A DNA stretch of 64,000 nt from an uncultured Winogradskyella sp. (GCA_913055905.1 CAJXLB010000001.1:921746-985745); one strand, 5' to 3'; numbered from the stretch's first letter, positions 41,913 through 52,769 are shown. A program made the numbers and translations. Notes: generated from the letters alone by a model not told the origin.

Positions 41913-42956
41913 ATGATTCATTTATTAGAACGCAAAACTATTAATATAGCAAAAGCTTTAGTCATAACAAGTGTTGTCTTAGGCCACATTTTAGAGGGTG
42001 TTGTTTTAAATAATGAGGCTGCAACAACCACTAAGGCTTTTTATGATATAATTTATCTGGTACATATGCCGTTCTATTTTTTGCTTAGTGGGTTTCTGTT
42101 TAAAGGAGCACAGCCACAGAGAAAATACTTCATAAAAAAAACAAAGCATTTGTTGGTCCCTTACACAGCTTGGTTAGTGTTATTTAATCTAAAAGCCATA
42201 GCGGGTTTTACCGTAAATGCTTTGCAAGGGCAACTTAACGCCGATAAATTAGCTTTTTATAAAGAGCACTTTTATAGCCAACTTTACGGGGGCATGGAAG
42301 TTCATGGCTATTTAATGATCTTATGGTTTCCCATGTGCCTGTTCTTTACACAGCAAGTCGCAAATTTGCTATTGCATATCTTTAAGAACCGTAAACTGTT
42401 TAGTATTGTGGTGACATTGGGCTTTTATGTTTTGGGTTATATTAACCAGTTTATCTATCCCCAATTTCATTTACCTTTAGCCTTAAATATTGTTGCTGGG
42501 GCATTACCATTTTTTATGTTAGGTTTTTATTTAAAGCAGGATCCGCTAAAGTCTTTGTTTTTTCGGTCGATTATTGGTTTTAGTTTAATATGTGGTATCG
42601 TGATATATGGTTTTGGGTATCCACTAGCGTATCATATGCGAGCTGCTGATTATGGTGTTCCTGTTATTTCAACCCTAGCTGCTTTAGGTGGGTTTTTGGG
42701 TATTTTAGTCTTTAGCCAGCATATATCCAATAACAAGTCGATTTACACGGTGTTATGGCCTATCAGCCGTGCATCCATGACCATTATGTATGTTCATGCG
42801 TTTATTTTAACCTTATGTCGAGCGGTTAGTATTAACAATGGTTTTTTACTTTTGCTCGCAGGGGTTTTGGTGCCAACTTTTATTGATATAGGCCTAAGAC
42901 GTCAGGCTCTTTTATCCAAGGTATTTGTTGGAGCATTAAAACGTAAAGCGCTATGA
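41913..42956 (+). CDS. Membrane acyltransferase, family 3
   Basis: A 347-residue integral membrane protein with about ten hydrophobic segments. The N-terminal block (NIAKALVITSVVLGHI with the conserved His, then VHMPFYFLLSGFLFKG) is typical of Acyltransferase_3/OafA-like proteins that O-acetylate surface sugars. It has no SGNH domain, unlike the remnant at 36015. It starts ten bases after the deacetylase. The 180-base gap that follows holds no gene. Confidence 0.88.
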   Translation: MIHLLERKTINIAKALVITSVVLGHILEGVVLNNEAATTTKAFYDIIYLVHMPFYFLLSGFLFKGAQPQRKYFIKKTKHLLVPYTAWLVLFNLKAIAGFTVNALQGQLNADKLAFYKEHFYSQLYGGMEVHGYLMILWFPMCLFFTQQVANLLLHIFKNRKLFSIVVTLGFYVLGYINQFIYPQFHLPLALNIVAGALPFFMLGFYLKQDPLKSLFFRSIIGFSLICGIVIYGFGYPLAYHMRAADYGVPVISTLAALGGFLGILVFSQHISNNKSIYTVLWPISRASMTIMYVHAFILTLCRAVSINNGFLLLLAGVLVPTFIDIGLRRQALLSKVFVGALKRKAL

Positions 42957-43136
42957 AATTACTGATGATTAGTCAAAAGTGAAGCCTGTAACTTTTTAAA
43001 TTAGAATGACGTAAAAAAATAAATAAAAGTTTTTAAAATATATCTTATGAAAGGGTCAAAAAAAGGGTTGTATGAGTTACAAAGCACCAAAGGCAGCCAT
43101 TGTTTGTTTTAAGCAAACCTCAAAATATTCATTCAA

Positions 43137-44009
43137 TTGATTTCAGTCATCATTCCATACTTTAAAAATGCACAACAGATTGAGCGTAGCTTAAAAAGTG
43201 TGATTAAGCAGACCTACCAAGATTATGAAATTATCATTATAAACGATGCTTCTCCCGACTGGCATAAGGCTTTGGCAATAATTGAACAGTTTAAAGATAA
43301 ACGAATTAAAACCCTATCCCACACCAGTAATAAGAATGGTGCTGCAGCACGGAATACAGGGATAAAGGCCGCAATGGGCCAATATATTGCTTTTCTCGAT
43401 GCTGATGATGAATGGATGCCAAATCATTTAGAAATCCTTTTACAAGTTCAGCAAGAAAACAATGCAGATTTGGTTTATTCTAGTTGCACCGTGTATAGTT
43501 CTAATAATTTTAAATATACTTTACCAAGGCATTCATTACTGGAAAGCAAAAATCTAAGTGAATATCTTTTTTGTGAAAATGGGTTTATACAAACTTCATG
43601 CTTATTAGTCAAAACCAAAATTGCTCTGGACAACCTTTTTAATGAAAATTTAAAAAGACACCAAGATTACGATTTCCTGTTGCGTCTTGAAAACGCTGGG
43701 GTTAAATTCTTTTGGTCTAAGGACTCTAGTGTTATCGTGCATTGGGAGGAAAACGACATAGACAAAAAAGGAGGTACTTGGAAATATTCTGAAAACTGGT
43801 TTTTAGGATATAAAAAATACATGTCTCCAAAAGCCAGAACGTGTTTTATGCTAAAATTCGTAATCATGCGACTTTTGCAAAATAGAAATATAAAACTAGG
43901 TATGTCCAAGTTTTTTAGATATTGCCGGCCGTGGCATATTTCACCAAAACAATTTTACTTTTTAATTTCAACCTTGTTGTTTGGTAAAATAATTATCCCA
44001 AAAAAATGA
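43137..44009 (+). CDS. Glycosyltransferase, GT2 family
   Basis: A 290-residue GT-A enzyme: SVIIPYFKNAQQIERSLKSV at the start, IIINDASPD near 33, NGAAARNTGIKAA near 65 and FLDADDEW near 83, the metal-binding DxD. The start is TTG; no ATG lies near. It overlaps the next gene by four bases. Codons are AT-rich. Confidence 0.9.
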   Translation: MISVIIPYFKNAQQIERSLKSVIKQTYQDYEIIIINDASPDWHKALAIIEQFKDKRIKTLSHTSNKNGAAARNTGIKAAMGQYIAFLDADDEWMPNHLEILLQVQQENNADLVYSSCTVYSSNNFKYTLPRHSLLESKNLSEYLFCENGFIQTSCLLVKTKIALDNLFNENLKRHQDYDFLLRLENAGVKFFWSKDSSVIVHWEENDIDKKGGTWKYSENWFLGYKKYMSPKARTCFMLKFVIMRLLQNRNIKLGMSKFFRYCRPWHISPKQFYFLISTLLFGKIIIPKK

Positions 44010-45085
44010 AACAAATTATCACAAATAATCCCAATGGCTATAATGAAAAACGTAATATTTTTTCTCGTCATTCAGTTGATTTTGTTTATAAAAGAGATGT
44101 TTTTGATCTCGGGTTAAAGATTGTGCACAAATTGACGAGAAAAGGGTACCATCCGTTTTGGAAGGGCTTGTACTATAATTTTAAAGACCAACAAACACCT
44201 TGTGTTTTTTTCAATAGCATAAATTTGGGCCGAAACCCTTGGGAAGTCTATTTTGAAACTACCTTGCCTCGGCTAGGTAAAGCACCAAAGTTTTTTTATG
44301 ATATAGCTGTAAAGCAATTGGCTAAAGATAACTGTAAGGAAATAATAGCCATTTCACAATGTGCTTACGAGCTTCAATTAGCTTATTTAAAAACAACTTA
44401 TCCTAAGTATTACGGAATAATAAAAGAAAAAATGGTGGTCAAATTACCGCCTCAACCTCTACTAATAGAAAATTATACTGAGAAACAATTACCGCAAGAT
44501 AAAATTGTGTTCACCCTTGTGGGTGCAGATTTTTTCCGAAAAGGTGGGAGGGAAGTATTACAGGTTTTTAATGAGTTGATTCCAAAATATCCTCAATTGC
44601 AACTTAATATTGTAAGTTCACTGAATTATGGTGATTATGCAACGCAAACAACAGTTGAAGATTACAAGAATGCTATAAAAATAATAGAAAAACATCGTGC
44701 TCATATTAAACATTACTCAAGGTTGCCAAATAATGAAGTGTTAGACTTATTCAAAAAAAGCCATGTGGGCCTTTTACCAACTTGGGCAGATTCTTTTGGG
44801 TATTCGGTGTTGGAAGCCCAAGCAGCCGGTTGCCCTGTAATAACAACAGATATTCGGGCACTTCCTGAAGTTAATGATAATGATATAGGTTGGATAATTA
44901 ATGTCCCAAAACTTAAAAGTAAAGATGCTATACTGATTAATAAGGAAGAAAGAGTCAAATTTTCAAAGTTGTTAATTTCATCTTTAACAATAATAATTAA
45001 TGATATTTTAAAATCTCCTGGACAAATCGAAATAAAAGGGAAAATTTGCTTGGAAAAAATCATATTTAATAATAATGAAATTTAA
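44006..45085 (+). CDS. Glycosyltransferase, GT4-like
   Basis: A 359-residue GT-B protein. The C-terminal part has FTLVGADFFRKGG near 170, RLPNNEVLDLFKKSHVGLLP near 238 and the donor motif ADSFGYSVLEAQAAGCPVI near 260. The first half is not typical. It lies between two other glycosyltransferases, and its 3' end is strongly AT-rich, as is the next gene. Confidence 0.85.
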   Translation: MKQIITNNPNGYNEKRNIFSRHSVDFVYKRDVFDLGLKIVHKLTRKGYHPFWKGLYYNFKDQQTPCVFFNSINLGRNPWEVYFETTLPRLGKAPKFFYDIAVKQLAKDNCKEIIAISQCAYELQLAYLKTTYPKYYGIIKEKMVVKLPPQPLLIENYTEKQLPQDKIVFTLVGADFFRKGGREVLQVFNELIPKYPQLQLNIVSSLNYGDYATQTTVEDYKNAIKIIEKHRAHIKHYSRLPNNEVLDLFKKSHVGLLPTWADSFGYSVLEAQAAGCPVITTDIRALPEVNDNDIGWIINVPKLKSKDAILINKEERVKFSKLLISSLTIIINDILKSPGQIEIKGKICLEKIIFNNNEI

Positions 45086-45091
45086 AGAATA

Positions 45092-46027
45092 ATGAAATTT
45101 AACAGTATTTATCTTTTGACCAATAAACCTAAGGTTTATTTTTCATGTGGTTCAAAATTTTGGAATAAGCTAGAGGGTGATTCAAAACAGAAATCTTATC
45201 TTATAACTCACCCGATGTGGTATTTTTCTTTTTCTAGCTTGCCTCATTTTTGGAAAATGAAAAAAATGTTGAAATCCAAAAATATAGATTTAATATTATT
45301 TAATAATTCAAAAGAGGAGCATCTTTTTGCAAAGATATTTGGGTTTAAATCTTATCACATCAATCAAAACTTGAATGTAAATGAACATATATTTAAACCT
45401 TTGAGATTAGAAAAGAAATTTGATTGTGTTTATACAGCACAAGCAAAACCTTTTAAACGAATTCATTTGGCTGAAAAAATAAAGTCACTGTTTATTATTA
45501 CCTTTTGTGGAGGAGAACATAGAAACCCAAATGGCAGCTATAATATTGGTATGTATGAACCAAAAGTAAATCATGCCAAATGTAATGAAACCAGAATTGA
45601 CTCTGAAAAAGTAAATCTAATTTTAAATCAATCAAGGTGTGGTTTGGCTCTTTCGGCTAAAGAAGGAGCAATGTTGGCTTTTGTGGAATATTTATTAGCT
45701 GGCATACCTGTAGTAACGACCAAATCAAAAGGTGGTAGAGACCATTATATTAATAAAAGCTTTGTGAAAATTGTAAAGGCAGATCCTAATGAAGTAAAAA
45801 AGGGTGTTGATGAATTGATTCAAAGGGATATTTCTCCGGAATTTATAAGAGAAAAGACACTTGAATTGATTTATATTGAAAGAAAAAAATTCTTTAATGT
45901 TATTCAAAAGATAACTCAATTTGAACAAAGTTTTGTCGACTTTTCAAATCGTATGTGGGGTAACAATAATTCTATTAACCAATTCATTTACTTTGAAAAG
46001 AAGGATGATTATCAAATTATTAAATAG
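45092..46027 (+). CDS. Divergent glycosyltransferase (GT-B type)
   Basis: A 311-residue protein of low GC content. The best mark is SAKEGAMLAFVEYLLAGIP near residue 188 followed by VVTTKSKGGRDHY, which resembles the GT4 donor site though the usual glycine-rich loop is changed. YTAQAKPFKRIHLAEKI near 113 resembles the start of the second GT-B lobe. It starts six bases after its neighbour. I am confident it is a glycosyltransferase, not of its sugar. Confidence 0.75.
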   Translation: MKFNSIYLLTNKPKVYFSCGSKFWNKLEGDSKQKSYLITHPMWYFSFSSLPHFWKMKKMLKSKNIDLILFNNSKEEHLFAKIFGFKSYHINQNLNVNEHIFKPLRLEKKFDCVYTAQAKPFKRIHLAEKIKSLFIITFCGGEHRNPNGSYNIGMYEPKVNHAKCNETRIDSEKVNLILNQSRCGLALSAKEGAMLAFVEYLLAGIPVVTTKSKGGRDHYINKSFVKIVKADPNEVKKGVDELIQRDISPEFIREKTLELIYIERKKFFNVIQKITQFEQSFVDFSNRMWGNNNSINQFIYFEKKDDYQIIK

Positions 46028-46059
46028 ATTTTGATAATGAGTAAATCTTTCATACAGTA

Positions 46060-47196
46060 ATGGAAAAATTAAAACTTACTTTCATCACAACGATGGCAGG
46101 CAACCCTTGGGGAGGGAGCGAAGAACTTTGGGTGAAACTTGCTGAAGATGCGCTTAAAGCTAAACACGAAGTTACATGTTCAATTTTTGATTGGGGAAAA
46201 TTGCCTGAAAAAATAGTATTGCTTAAACAAAAAGGCGCTATTATTCGCAAGCGTACAAGATTTATTTATCCTGAACTACTTAAAAAGCCTGTTGGTAAAC
46301 TAAAAGAACATCTTTTAACGGAGAGTCAACTTTCAAAGCACCTTTTTAATAAAGACTTTGCTGTGGTTAGCATGGGTGGATTTTGTGATTTAGCAGTTAA
46401 AGCGTTTAGAAAGCCCTTGCTTGAAACTTCTACCTCTTTTAGTTTAATTATTCATGCAAATCCGGAAGACACTTATTTTAATTATAGGGTTTTGCCCGAA
46501 ATGATTGAGGTCTGTAAAAAAGCATACAAAGTTTATTTTGTGAGTGAGCGATTAAAAGAAATTGCCATTAGACAAACAGGCTATACATTCCCAAATGGAG
46601 AATTAATAATAAATCCTGTAAATATGACAGAAACAGGAATTATAAAGTATCCTACACATCAGAGGCTACAAATGGCATGTGTCGGTCGCTTGACTGCAAA
46701 AACCAAAGGACAGGCGTTATTATTGCAATGCTTAGCAGAAAATCAATGGCAGCAGCGGGATTGGCACCTAAATATCTACGGAAAAGGTAATGACTTAGAT
46801 TATTTTAAGTTACTGGTTAATAATTTAGGCTTAAAGAGCCGCGTCAGTTTTCATGGACATGTTGATGACATACGCCAAGATATTTGGGCGAAAAATCATA
46901 TTTTATTGATGCCCTCATATTATGAAGGAATGCCCATTGCTTTGGTTGAAGCGATGCTTAGTGGCCGTACTGCGGTAGCTACGGATGTCGGTGGTAATGC
47001 TGAATTAATTAAAGACAATAACACAGGTTTTATAGCAAAAGCTGCCAACAAAAAAGCATTTCAAGATGCTTTAGAGAAAGCTTGGCTAAATAAGGGGGAA
47101 TGGAAGCAAATGGGTGAAAAAGCCTTTAAAGATGCAGAACATTATTTTTTTAGGTCCCATTACGCTAAACATATCAATGATTTACTGCCTTTATGA
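46060..47196 (+). CDS. Glycosyltransferase, GT4 family
   Basis: A 378-residue GT-B enzyme: MAGNPWGGSEELWVKLAEDA near residue 10, ACVGRLTAKTKGQALLLQC near 207, GKGNDLDYFK near 239 and YYEGMPIALVEAMLSGRTAV near 287 with the E-x7-E pair. It stands 32 bases after the preceding gene. A 158-base gap without a gene follows. Confidence 0.92.
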   Translation: MEKLKLTFITTMAGNPWGGSEELWVKLAEDALKAKHEVTCSIFDWGKLPEKIVLLKQKGAIIRKRTRFIYPELLKKPVGKLKEHLLTESQLSKHLFNKDFAVVSMGGFCDLAVKAFRKPLLETSTSFSLIIHANPEDTYFNYRVLPEMIEVCKKAYKVYFVSERLKEIAIRQTGYTFPNGELIINPVNMTETGIIKYPTHQRLQMACVGRLTAKTKGQALLLQCLAENQWQQRDWHLNIYGKGNDLDYFKLLVNNLGLKSRVSFHGHVDDIRQDIWAKNHILLMPSYYEGMPIALVEAMLSGRTAVATDVGGNAELIKDNNTGFIAKAANKKAFQDALEKAWLNKGEWKQMGEKAFKDAEHYFFRSHYAKHINDLLPL

Positions 47197-47354
47197 AATC
47201 TATATGGAGTGTCTTCATATCCTGATATGAGCGGTTAGAATATTTTGTGTATGGTATTTATTAGGTCTAGTAACCTGGCAAAGTTAAGTTTGATTAATGC
47301 ACAGAGCATAAGTGATTTTTTAAAATATGTTCGAAACGTTTAATACATAAAATT

Positions 47355-48233
47355 TTGAAAGATAAACATATAGATATAATTGTGCCTACCTATAATAGGC
47401 CAGATGACATCCGGAGGTTTGTAAAAGAAATTCAGAAGCAAACTTATATTCATTACCGGGTTTTGATTATAGATGATTGTGGTGAGGAAAATATTAAGAA
47501 GTTTATTCCCAATCACAATGAGCATTTTGTTTATACAAGATTAAGTGAAAACAAGGGACAGGCTTATGCGAGAAATTACGCGGTTTCAATGTCAACCGCT
47601 GATATAATAATTTTTATGGATGATGATGCTTGGTTTATGCAAGACAATGCCCTAGAGAACATAGTCCATTATTTTGCTAATAACCCAGATATGGCTGCTT
47701 TAATGTTTGATGTCAAAGAGCCTGAAAGAGCCTATTTGAGTGAGAGGCATAACCTTAAGGAACTACAGGAGATAGGTGAGTTTATAGCGTGTGGATGTGC
47801 CTTTAGAGCAATAGATTTTAAAAACACGAATGGCTTTAGGGAAGAATTTCACAGTTACGGAGAGGAAACTGAATTGTCCATGCAACTTATTAAAAATGAA
47901 AGAAAATTATATTTTAGTCGCGAAATAGGATTGTTTCATAATTATGTTCCAGGTCAAAGAAGTAAAAACTGGTTTAAAAGATTTAAATTTAATTCGGTCC
48001 GTAACGATTTGTTAATTGTATTAAATAGATACCCTGCTTTGTATGTCGTTCCATTTTTTATTGGTAAAGTTTTGAGTCATTTCGTCTATAATTTGTTTCA
48101 TGAAAAATATTTTTGGTTAAGTTCAGTACAGGTTTTTAAGGCAGTCCCGAATAGCTTAGTATTATTTAATCGTAACAAGCGCGAAGCTCTATCAATAAAA
48201 CAGTTTAATTATTGGCGAAAGGTAAGGTTTTGA
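47355..48233 (+). CDS. Glycosyltransferase, GT2 family
   Basis: A 292-residue GT-A protein: IDIIVPTYNRPDDIRRFV at residues 6-23, VLIIDDCGEEN near 36, NKGQAYARNYAV near 63 and IIFMDDDAW near 82 for the metal site. Near the C-terminus EEFHSYGEETELSMQL suggests rhamnosyl- or galactosyltransferase relatives. The start is TTG. It is the last clearly AT-rich gene; composition rises again from wzy onward. Confidence 0.9.
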   Translation: MKDKHIDIIVPTYNRPDDIRRFVKEIQKQTYIHYRVLIIDDCGEENIKKFIPNHNEHFVYTRLSENKGQAYARNYAVSMSTADIIIFMDDDAWFMQDNALENIVHYFANNPDMAALMFDVKEPERAYLSERHNLKELQEIGEFIACGCAFRAIDFKNTNGFREEFHSYGEETELSMQLIKNERKLYFSREIGLFHNYVPGQRSKNWFKRFKFNSVRNDLLIVLNRYPALYVVPFFIGKVLSHFVYNLFHEKYFWLSSVQVFKAVPNSLVLFNRNKREALSIKQFNYWRKVRF

Positions 48234-48312
48234 ACTAAGTACCTTGATTATAAGAAACGATTTAAATTAGAGGTTTTTATTACCGCCTTTTCATTATTAA
48301 GTTCAAAAATAC

Positions 48313-49617
48313 GTGTTGGCATTTTTTCAATTTTATAAAACTTACTCTAGGGCATGGCACATTTTGTTTCTTATGCTGGCTGTGGGCATAATTACTGGTG
48401 CAGCTGGTGCGTCGCTGGCCGCTTTGGGCTTATTTCTTATACGTAAACCGCGTCTTAAATACGAAACTTTATTGGTGTTGTTTTTGTTCACCTTTTTTTT
48501 AGGAGACAATTTTGAAGGGCCCTTGGCCTTTGCCAACACGTTACGCTTTGTTATGTTAGGTATAGCCTTGGTTGTTTTAGGGCCGAAAGAGCTGCTCAGC
48601 AACAATGTGGCCTGGTATATTTTTCCCTTTGCTATTTTGGCCACTGGCATTACCTTGGTTTTAAGCCCCTTGGGTATTGAGGCGGTGGCCAGAGGGCTGA
48701 GTTATTTTTTAATGGCCTTGGTGCTATTTAAACTGGTGCAACTCCTTATCCTGGCAAATCCCCAGCGGTTGTATAATCTACTTATCCTAATCCTCGCCCT
48801 ATATGTTGGGGTTAATTTTTTGCTTTTGGTGGCTCCGATTTTTGGCACTGCCTATATTAAAGGTCGGTTTACAGGGCTTATGGGTAATCCCAACGGTTTG
48901 GGATTGGTGGCCATGTTTTCCTATGCCATTGTCGATGTAATAAGTAGATTAAAAGCCAGTTCCTTTTCTCCTAAAATCTTAGTGGGGTTTAAGGTGCTTC
49001 TTATTGTTTTAATCCTATTAACAGCCTCGCGTACCAGTTTGCTCGGTGTGGTGGCTTACGAGCTTAGTGTACGGTTAATTAAGACGAAAGTGCTTTTGGT
49101 GTTTGCCTTGTTCCTCTTGTTAGTGGCTTATAACACCTTACTCAATATTGATGTGGAAGCCTTGATAAGGGCTTATGGCTTGGCGGACTATTTAAGGGTG
49201 GAATCCCTTTATGACGCCAGTGGGCGCACAGAGGTATGGCAGGTCGCTGTAGATGAAATCTATAGGCAACCTTGGTGGGGGAAGGGTATGTTATACGATG
49301 GGTACTATATAGATTCTTATGCCGATCGTTATATCGGTGAGGTGCGAGAGCGGCATTGGGGTGGCGTTTGGAGTTCTTATCTGAGCTTGTTGCTCAATGT
49401 TGGTATTTTGGGAGTGCTGGCATTTGCCTATTTTTGGTACCATATGTATCGCCTCTCTTGTATGCCTATTGTAAAAACAGCATTCTTAATAATGTGTTTG
49501 CTCTCTGCCCTAACCGAGTCTTGGATGGCGGCTTCTATGAATGCCTTTATGCCCTTGGTATTCCTATGTTGGGGCTTACAGATTTACCAACCTATTAAAC
49601 TACCACAAGCGGCATGA
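48313..49617 (+). CDS. wzy: O-antigen/capsule polymerase (Wzy/WaaL-like)
   Basis: A 434-residue inner-membrane protein with about eleven hydrophobic segments and one large periplasmic loop before the last helices (about residues 290-350), which is the layout of the Wzy/O-antigen ligase family. FTGLMGNPNGLG near 187 and the loop segment SGRTEVWQVAVDEI near 305 fit the Wzy_C pattern. It would link the flipped repeat units. The start is GTG at 48313 or TTG at 48316. The end overlaps the next gene by four bases. Confidence 0.85.
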   Translation: MLAFFQFYKTYSRAWHILFLMLAVGIITGAAGASLAALGLFLIRKPRLKYETLLVLFLFTFFLGDNFEGPLAFANTLRFVMLGIALVVLGPKELLSNNVAWYIFPFAILATGITLVLSPLGIEAVARGLSYFLMALVLFKLVQLLILANPQRLYNLLILILALYVGVNFLLLVAPIFGTAYIKGRFTGLMGNPNGLGLVAMFSYAIVDVISRLKASSFSPKILVGFKVLLIVLILLTASRTSLLGVVAYELSVRLIKTKVLLVFALFLLLVAYNTLLNIDVEALIRAYGLADYLRVESLYDASGRTEVWQVAVDEIYRQPWWGKGMLYDGYYIDSYADRYIGEVRERHWGGVWSSYLSLLLNVGILGVLAFAYFWYHMYRLSCMPIVKTAFLIMCLLSALTESWMAASMNAFMPLVFLCWGLQIYQPIKLPQAA

Positions 49618-50648
49618 AGATTTTAGTACTCTATACACGCTTAACCGGCTATTGGATGGCCTGTATGCGGCATGACCATGCACGCACCGGGAATACTTAT
49701 TTGGTCTTTAGAACACCACCTAGTGCGGAGGCACCTTTTAAGATTAAAAGTGAAGACGGAATCGAGGTCCTAGATTTCAATAAGGAGCAATGGGCTACTT
49801 TAGAACAACACGCTAGGGCGTTTGCACCCGATGTCATTTATGTATCGGGTTGGACCAATAAGCGCTATCTAAATTTAGCCTTGGCCTATAAATTGCAAAA
49901 CGTGCCTGTGGTTCTGGGAATGGACAATCATTGGTTGGGCACCTTGAAGCAGCGCTTAGCAGGCCTGTTGAGTCCATGGTTGGTTAAAAAGTATGTGACC
50001 CATATTTGGGTGCCAGGTCTACCACAGTATCGCTTTGCACAACAACTAGGGTTTCGTCCTAAGCACATTTTAACGGGCTTGTATTGTGCCGATGATAGCT
50101 TATTTAAGAGCATTGCACAAGAGGAACACCAAAGGCAGCTATTGTTTGTAGGACGGGTGGTTGAGCACAAAGGGGTTAAGGTTCTCTTTAGAGCGGTGGA
50201 GGAATTGATTGCTGAAGGGGCTTTTGATATACAATTACATATTATAGGTAATGGCCCTTTGGTGCATTTGATTCCAAAGCATCCCAATGTTATGCATACG
50301 CCTTTTATGGCACCTGAAGCCCTTACGGAGGCCATGTCCAATGCAGGGACCTTTATCTTGCCGAGTCTCTATGAGGCGTGGGGTGTGGTGGTGCATGAGG
50401 CGGCATTGGCGGGACTTCCCATTATCTCAACCTACCAATGTGGTGCGGCATCAGAATTTGTAATAAACGGGTTTAACGGCTATAGGTATGATGCCAAGGA
50501 CGTCGATGCCTTAAAACACATTATACGCCAGGTAGCTCAGCAGTCGGCAGCCGCTTATGTTGCGATGTCTCAAAACAGCAGGCACTTAGGAGGGCATCAT
50601 ACGCTAGAGGATTGGAGTGCCAAAATCAATTCCCTTAAGCATGGGTAA
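49614..50648 (+). CDS. Glycosyltransferase, GT4 family
   Basis: A 344-residue GT-B protein with LLFVGRVVEHKGVKVLFRAV near residue 179, IIGNGPLVHLI near 213 and YEAWGVVVHEAALAGLPII near 257, the Trp-containing variant of the donor motif. It is coupled to wzy by an ATGA overlap and overlaps the following gene by eight bases. Confidence 0.9.
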   Translation: MKILVLYTRLTGYWMACMRHDHARTGNTYLVFRTPPSAEAPFKIKSEDGIEVLDFNKEQWATLEQHARAFAPDVIYVSGWTNKRYLNLALAYKLQNVPVVLGMDNHWLGTLKQRLAGLLSPWLVKKYVTHIWVPGLPQYRFAQQLGFRPKHILTGLYCADDSLFKSIAQEEHQRQLLFVGRVVEHKGVKVLFRAVEELIAEGAFDIQLHIIGNGPLVHLIPKHPNVMHTPFMAPEALTEAMSNAGTFILPSLYEAWGVVVHEAALAGLPIISTYQCGAASEFVINGFNGYRYDAKDVDALKHIIRQVAQQSAAAYVAMSQNSRHLGGHHTLEDWSAKINSLKHG

Positions 50649-51807
50649 GCAAAAACCAAAAGTATTGATTTGTATCGATTGGTTTTTGCCAGGTACAGCT
50701 TCTGGAGGGCCTGTACGGTCTTATGCCAATCTGATAGACCACTTATGTCAGGATTTTGAATTTTATATCCTAACCCGAGCTACCGATTATGGGTCTAGCG
50801 ACCCTTATGAAGGTATTACGCCTAACACGTGGGTTCAACACAAGCCCCATACCTATATTTACTATATCTCGTCGGAACGCTTAAATAATGCCCATATAAA
50901 ACACCTCTTAAAAGAAACCACATTTGATGTGGCCATGATCAATGGTATTTATAGTTGGTACTTTTCAATCTGGCCACTACAGGTGTTGAAACAAGGTGAT
51001 AAACCCGTTATGGTTTCTGCACGTGGCATGCTTAACCCGCAGGCCTTTTCAGTAAAGGGCTATAAAAAGCGCCTATTTTTAGCCTTGGCGAAAATGACAG
51101 GGTTTTATAAAGGCATTACTTTCCATGCGACCAATGCCACGGAGGCGAATTATATTAAGGCTATTTTAGGGAAGACTACCCTAGTTAAAATAGCACCCAA
51201 CTTGCCACGTAAACATGACGTTGGCGTTCTTACTTTCGAGAAAACCAAGCAAAACCCAGTAAGATTCGTGAGTGTTGCACGGATTGCGAAGGAGAAAGGA
51301 ACGCTTCGTTTGCTTAAGGTACTGGTAAAGGTAAACCTGCCTTTGGTATTGGATTTGTATGGTCCTGTATATGATAAGGCTTATTGGGAGCAGTGTCAGG
51401 CAGTTATTAATGCACTTCCAAGTGATATCAAGGTTAGTTATAAAGGCGTACTTAAAAGTGAAAACGTGCCGCAGGTGCTTCAATCGTACGATTATTTTGT
51501 GTTGCTCTCAGAAGGTGAAAATTTTGGCCATGCGATTTTAGAGGCCTTCTCAGCCGGTTGCCCTGTCATCATATCACACCGTACCCCATGGAAAGGCCTT
51601 AGGGCCAAAAATGTGGGCTGGGATGTTAACCTTGATACCGAAGAGGAGATATTACAGGCTTTTAATGAAGCCCTTAACCTAGCCGATTCAGCTTACGGCA
51701 AATGGTCCAAAGCGGCCTTAGTGTATGCTAAGAGCGTGGTTGAAAATCCGGAGGTGATAGAACAAAATAAAAGGTTATTTTTGAACGATAGAAATACAAC
51801 CATATGA
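50641..51807 (+). CDS. Glycosyltransferase, GT4 family
   Basis: A 388-residue GT-B protein. [15 protein letters not shown] near residue 22 and [11 protein letters not shown] near 130 are typical of this subgroup, and [20 protein letters not shown] near 297 is the donor site. I use the ATG at 50641; a GTG at 50617 in frame would lie deeper in the preceding gene. It overlaps the UDP-xylose synthase start by four bases. Confidence 0.9.
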   Translation: MGKQKPKVLICIDWFLPGTASGGPVRSYANLIDHLCQDFEFYILTRATDYGSSDPYEGITPNTWVQHKPHTYIYYISSERLNNAHIKHLLKETTFDVAMINGIYSWYFSIWPLQVLKQGDKPVMVSARGMLNPQAFSVKGYKKRLFLALAKMTGFYKGITFHATNATEANYIKAILGKTTLVKIAPNLPRKHDVGVLTFEKTKQNPVRFVSVARIAKEKGTLRLLKVLVKVNLPLVLDLYGPVYDKAYWEQCQAVINALPSDIKVSYKGVLKSENVPQVLQSYDYFVLLSEGENFGHAILEAFSAGCPVIISHRTPWKGLRAKNVGWDVNLDTEEEILQAFNEALNLADSAYGKWSKAALVYAKSVVENPEVIEQNKRLFLNDRNTTI

Positions 51808-52760
51808 AACGAATACTAGTGACCGGTGGTGCGGGTTTTGTAGGGTCGCACCTATGTGAGCGCCTTCTTGCCGAGGGGCATGAAGTGATCTGTTTGGATA
51901 ATTACTTTACGGGCTCCAAACTAAACATAGAGCATCTGATGGACCACCATTATTTTGAATTGGTACGCCACGATGTCACCCACCCTTATTTTGCCGAAGT
52001 GGACGAGATCTATAACCTAGCTTGTCCTGCCAGTCCTGTGCATTATCAATATAATCCCATAAAAACGGTAAAGACTTCTGTTATGGGGGCGATTAACATG
52101 CTGGGCCTCGCCAAGCGCGTTAAGGCTAAAATCCTACAGGCCTCTACCTCAGAAGTGTATGGGGATCCCAAAGTGCATCCGCAATCGGAAGACTATTGGG
52201 GCCATGTAAACCCCATAGGGCTGCGCTCTTGTTATGATGAGGGTAAACGCTGTGCCGAAACGCTGTTTATGGATTACCATATTCAAAATAAGGTCGCCAT
52301 TAAGATCATTCGTATTTTTAATACCTATGGGCCGCGGATGCATCCGCATGATGGTCGGGTGGTCTCCAATTTTATTGTACAGGCCTTAAAAGGGGAGGCT
52401 ATTACCATCTATGGTGAAGGCACGCAGACCCGTAGTTTTCAGTACGTAGACGATCTAGTCGAGGGTACACTAAGAATGATGGATAGCCGTGATGATTTTA
52501 TCGGTCCGGTTAATATTGGCAATCCCGTGGAATTTACCATGCTGGAGTTGGCACAGGAGGTGTTGGATATTACAGGGTCCAAGTCCAAACTGACCTTTTT
52601 GCCCTTGCCCAAGGATGATCCTATGCAGCGCCAGCCCGATATTTCCCTAGCCAAGCGCGAACTTCAGGGTTGGGAGCCTAAGATACCCTTACGTGAGGGC
52701 CTTAAACATACCATCGCCTATTTTGAAGGACTCATGAAAAGCCATCCTGAGATGGTATAA
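51804..52760 (+). CDS. uxs: UDP-glucuronate decarboxylase (UDP-xylose synthase)
   Basis: Oxidatively decarboxylates UDP-glucuronate to UDP-xylose. The 318-residue SDR protein has [15 protein letters not shown] at residues 7-21, LDNYFTGSK near 32, [15 protein letters not shown] near 72 (a mark of this family), STSEVYGDP near 117, and the active site Tyr and Lys in RSCYDEGKR near 144. A UDP-glucose dehydrogenase to supply substrate is not in the window. It starts within the end of the preceding gene. Confidence 0.93.
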   Translation: MKRILVTGGAGFVGSHLCERLLAEGHEVICLDNYFTGSKLNIEHLMDHHYFELVRHDVTHPYFAEVDEIYNLACPASPVHYQYNPIKTVKTSVMGAINMLGLAKRVKAKILQASTSEVYGDPKVHPQSEDYWGHVNPIGLRSCYDEGKRCAETLFMDYHIQNKVAIKIIRIFNTYGPRMHPHDGRVVSNFIVQALKGEAITIYGEGTQTRSFQYVDDLVEGTLRMMDSRDDFIGPVNIGNPVEFTMLELAQEVLDITGSKSKLTFLPLPKDDPMQRQPDISLAKRELQGWEPKIPLREGLKHTIAYFEGLMKSHPEMV

Positions 52761-52769
52761 GCCTCGCCC

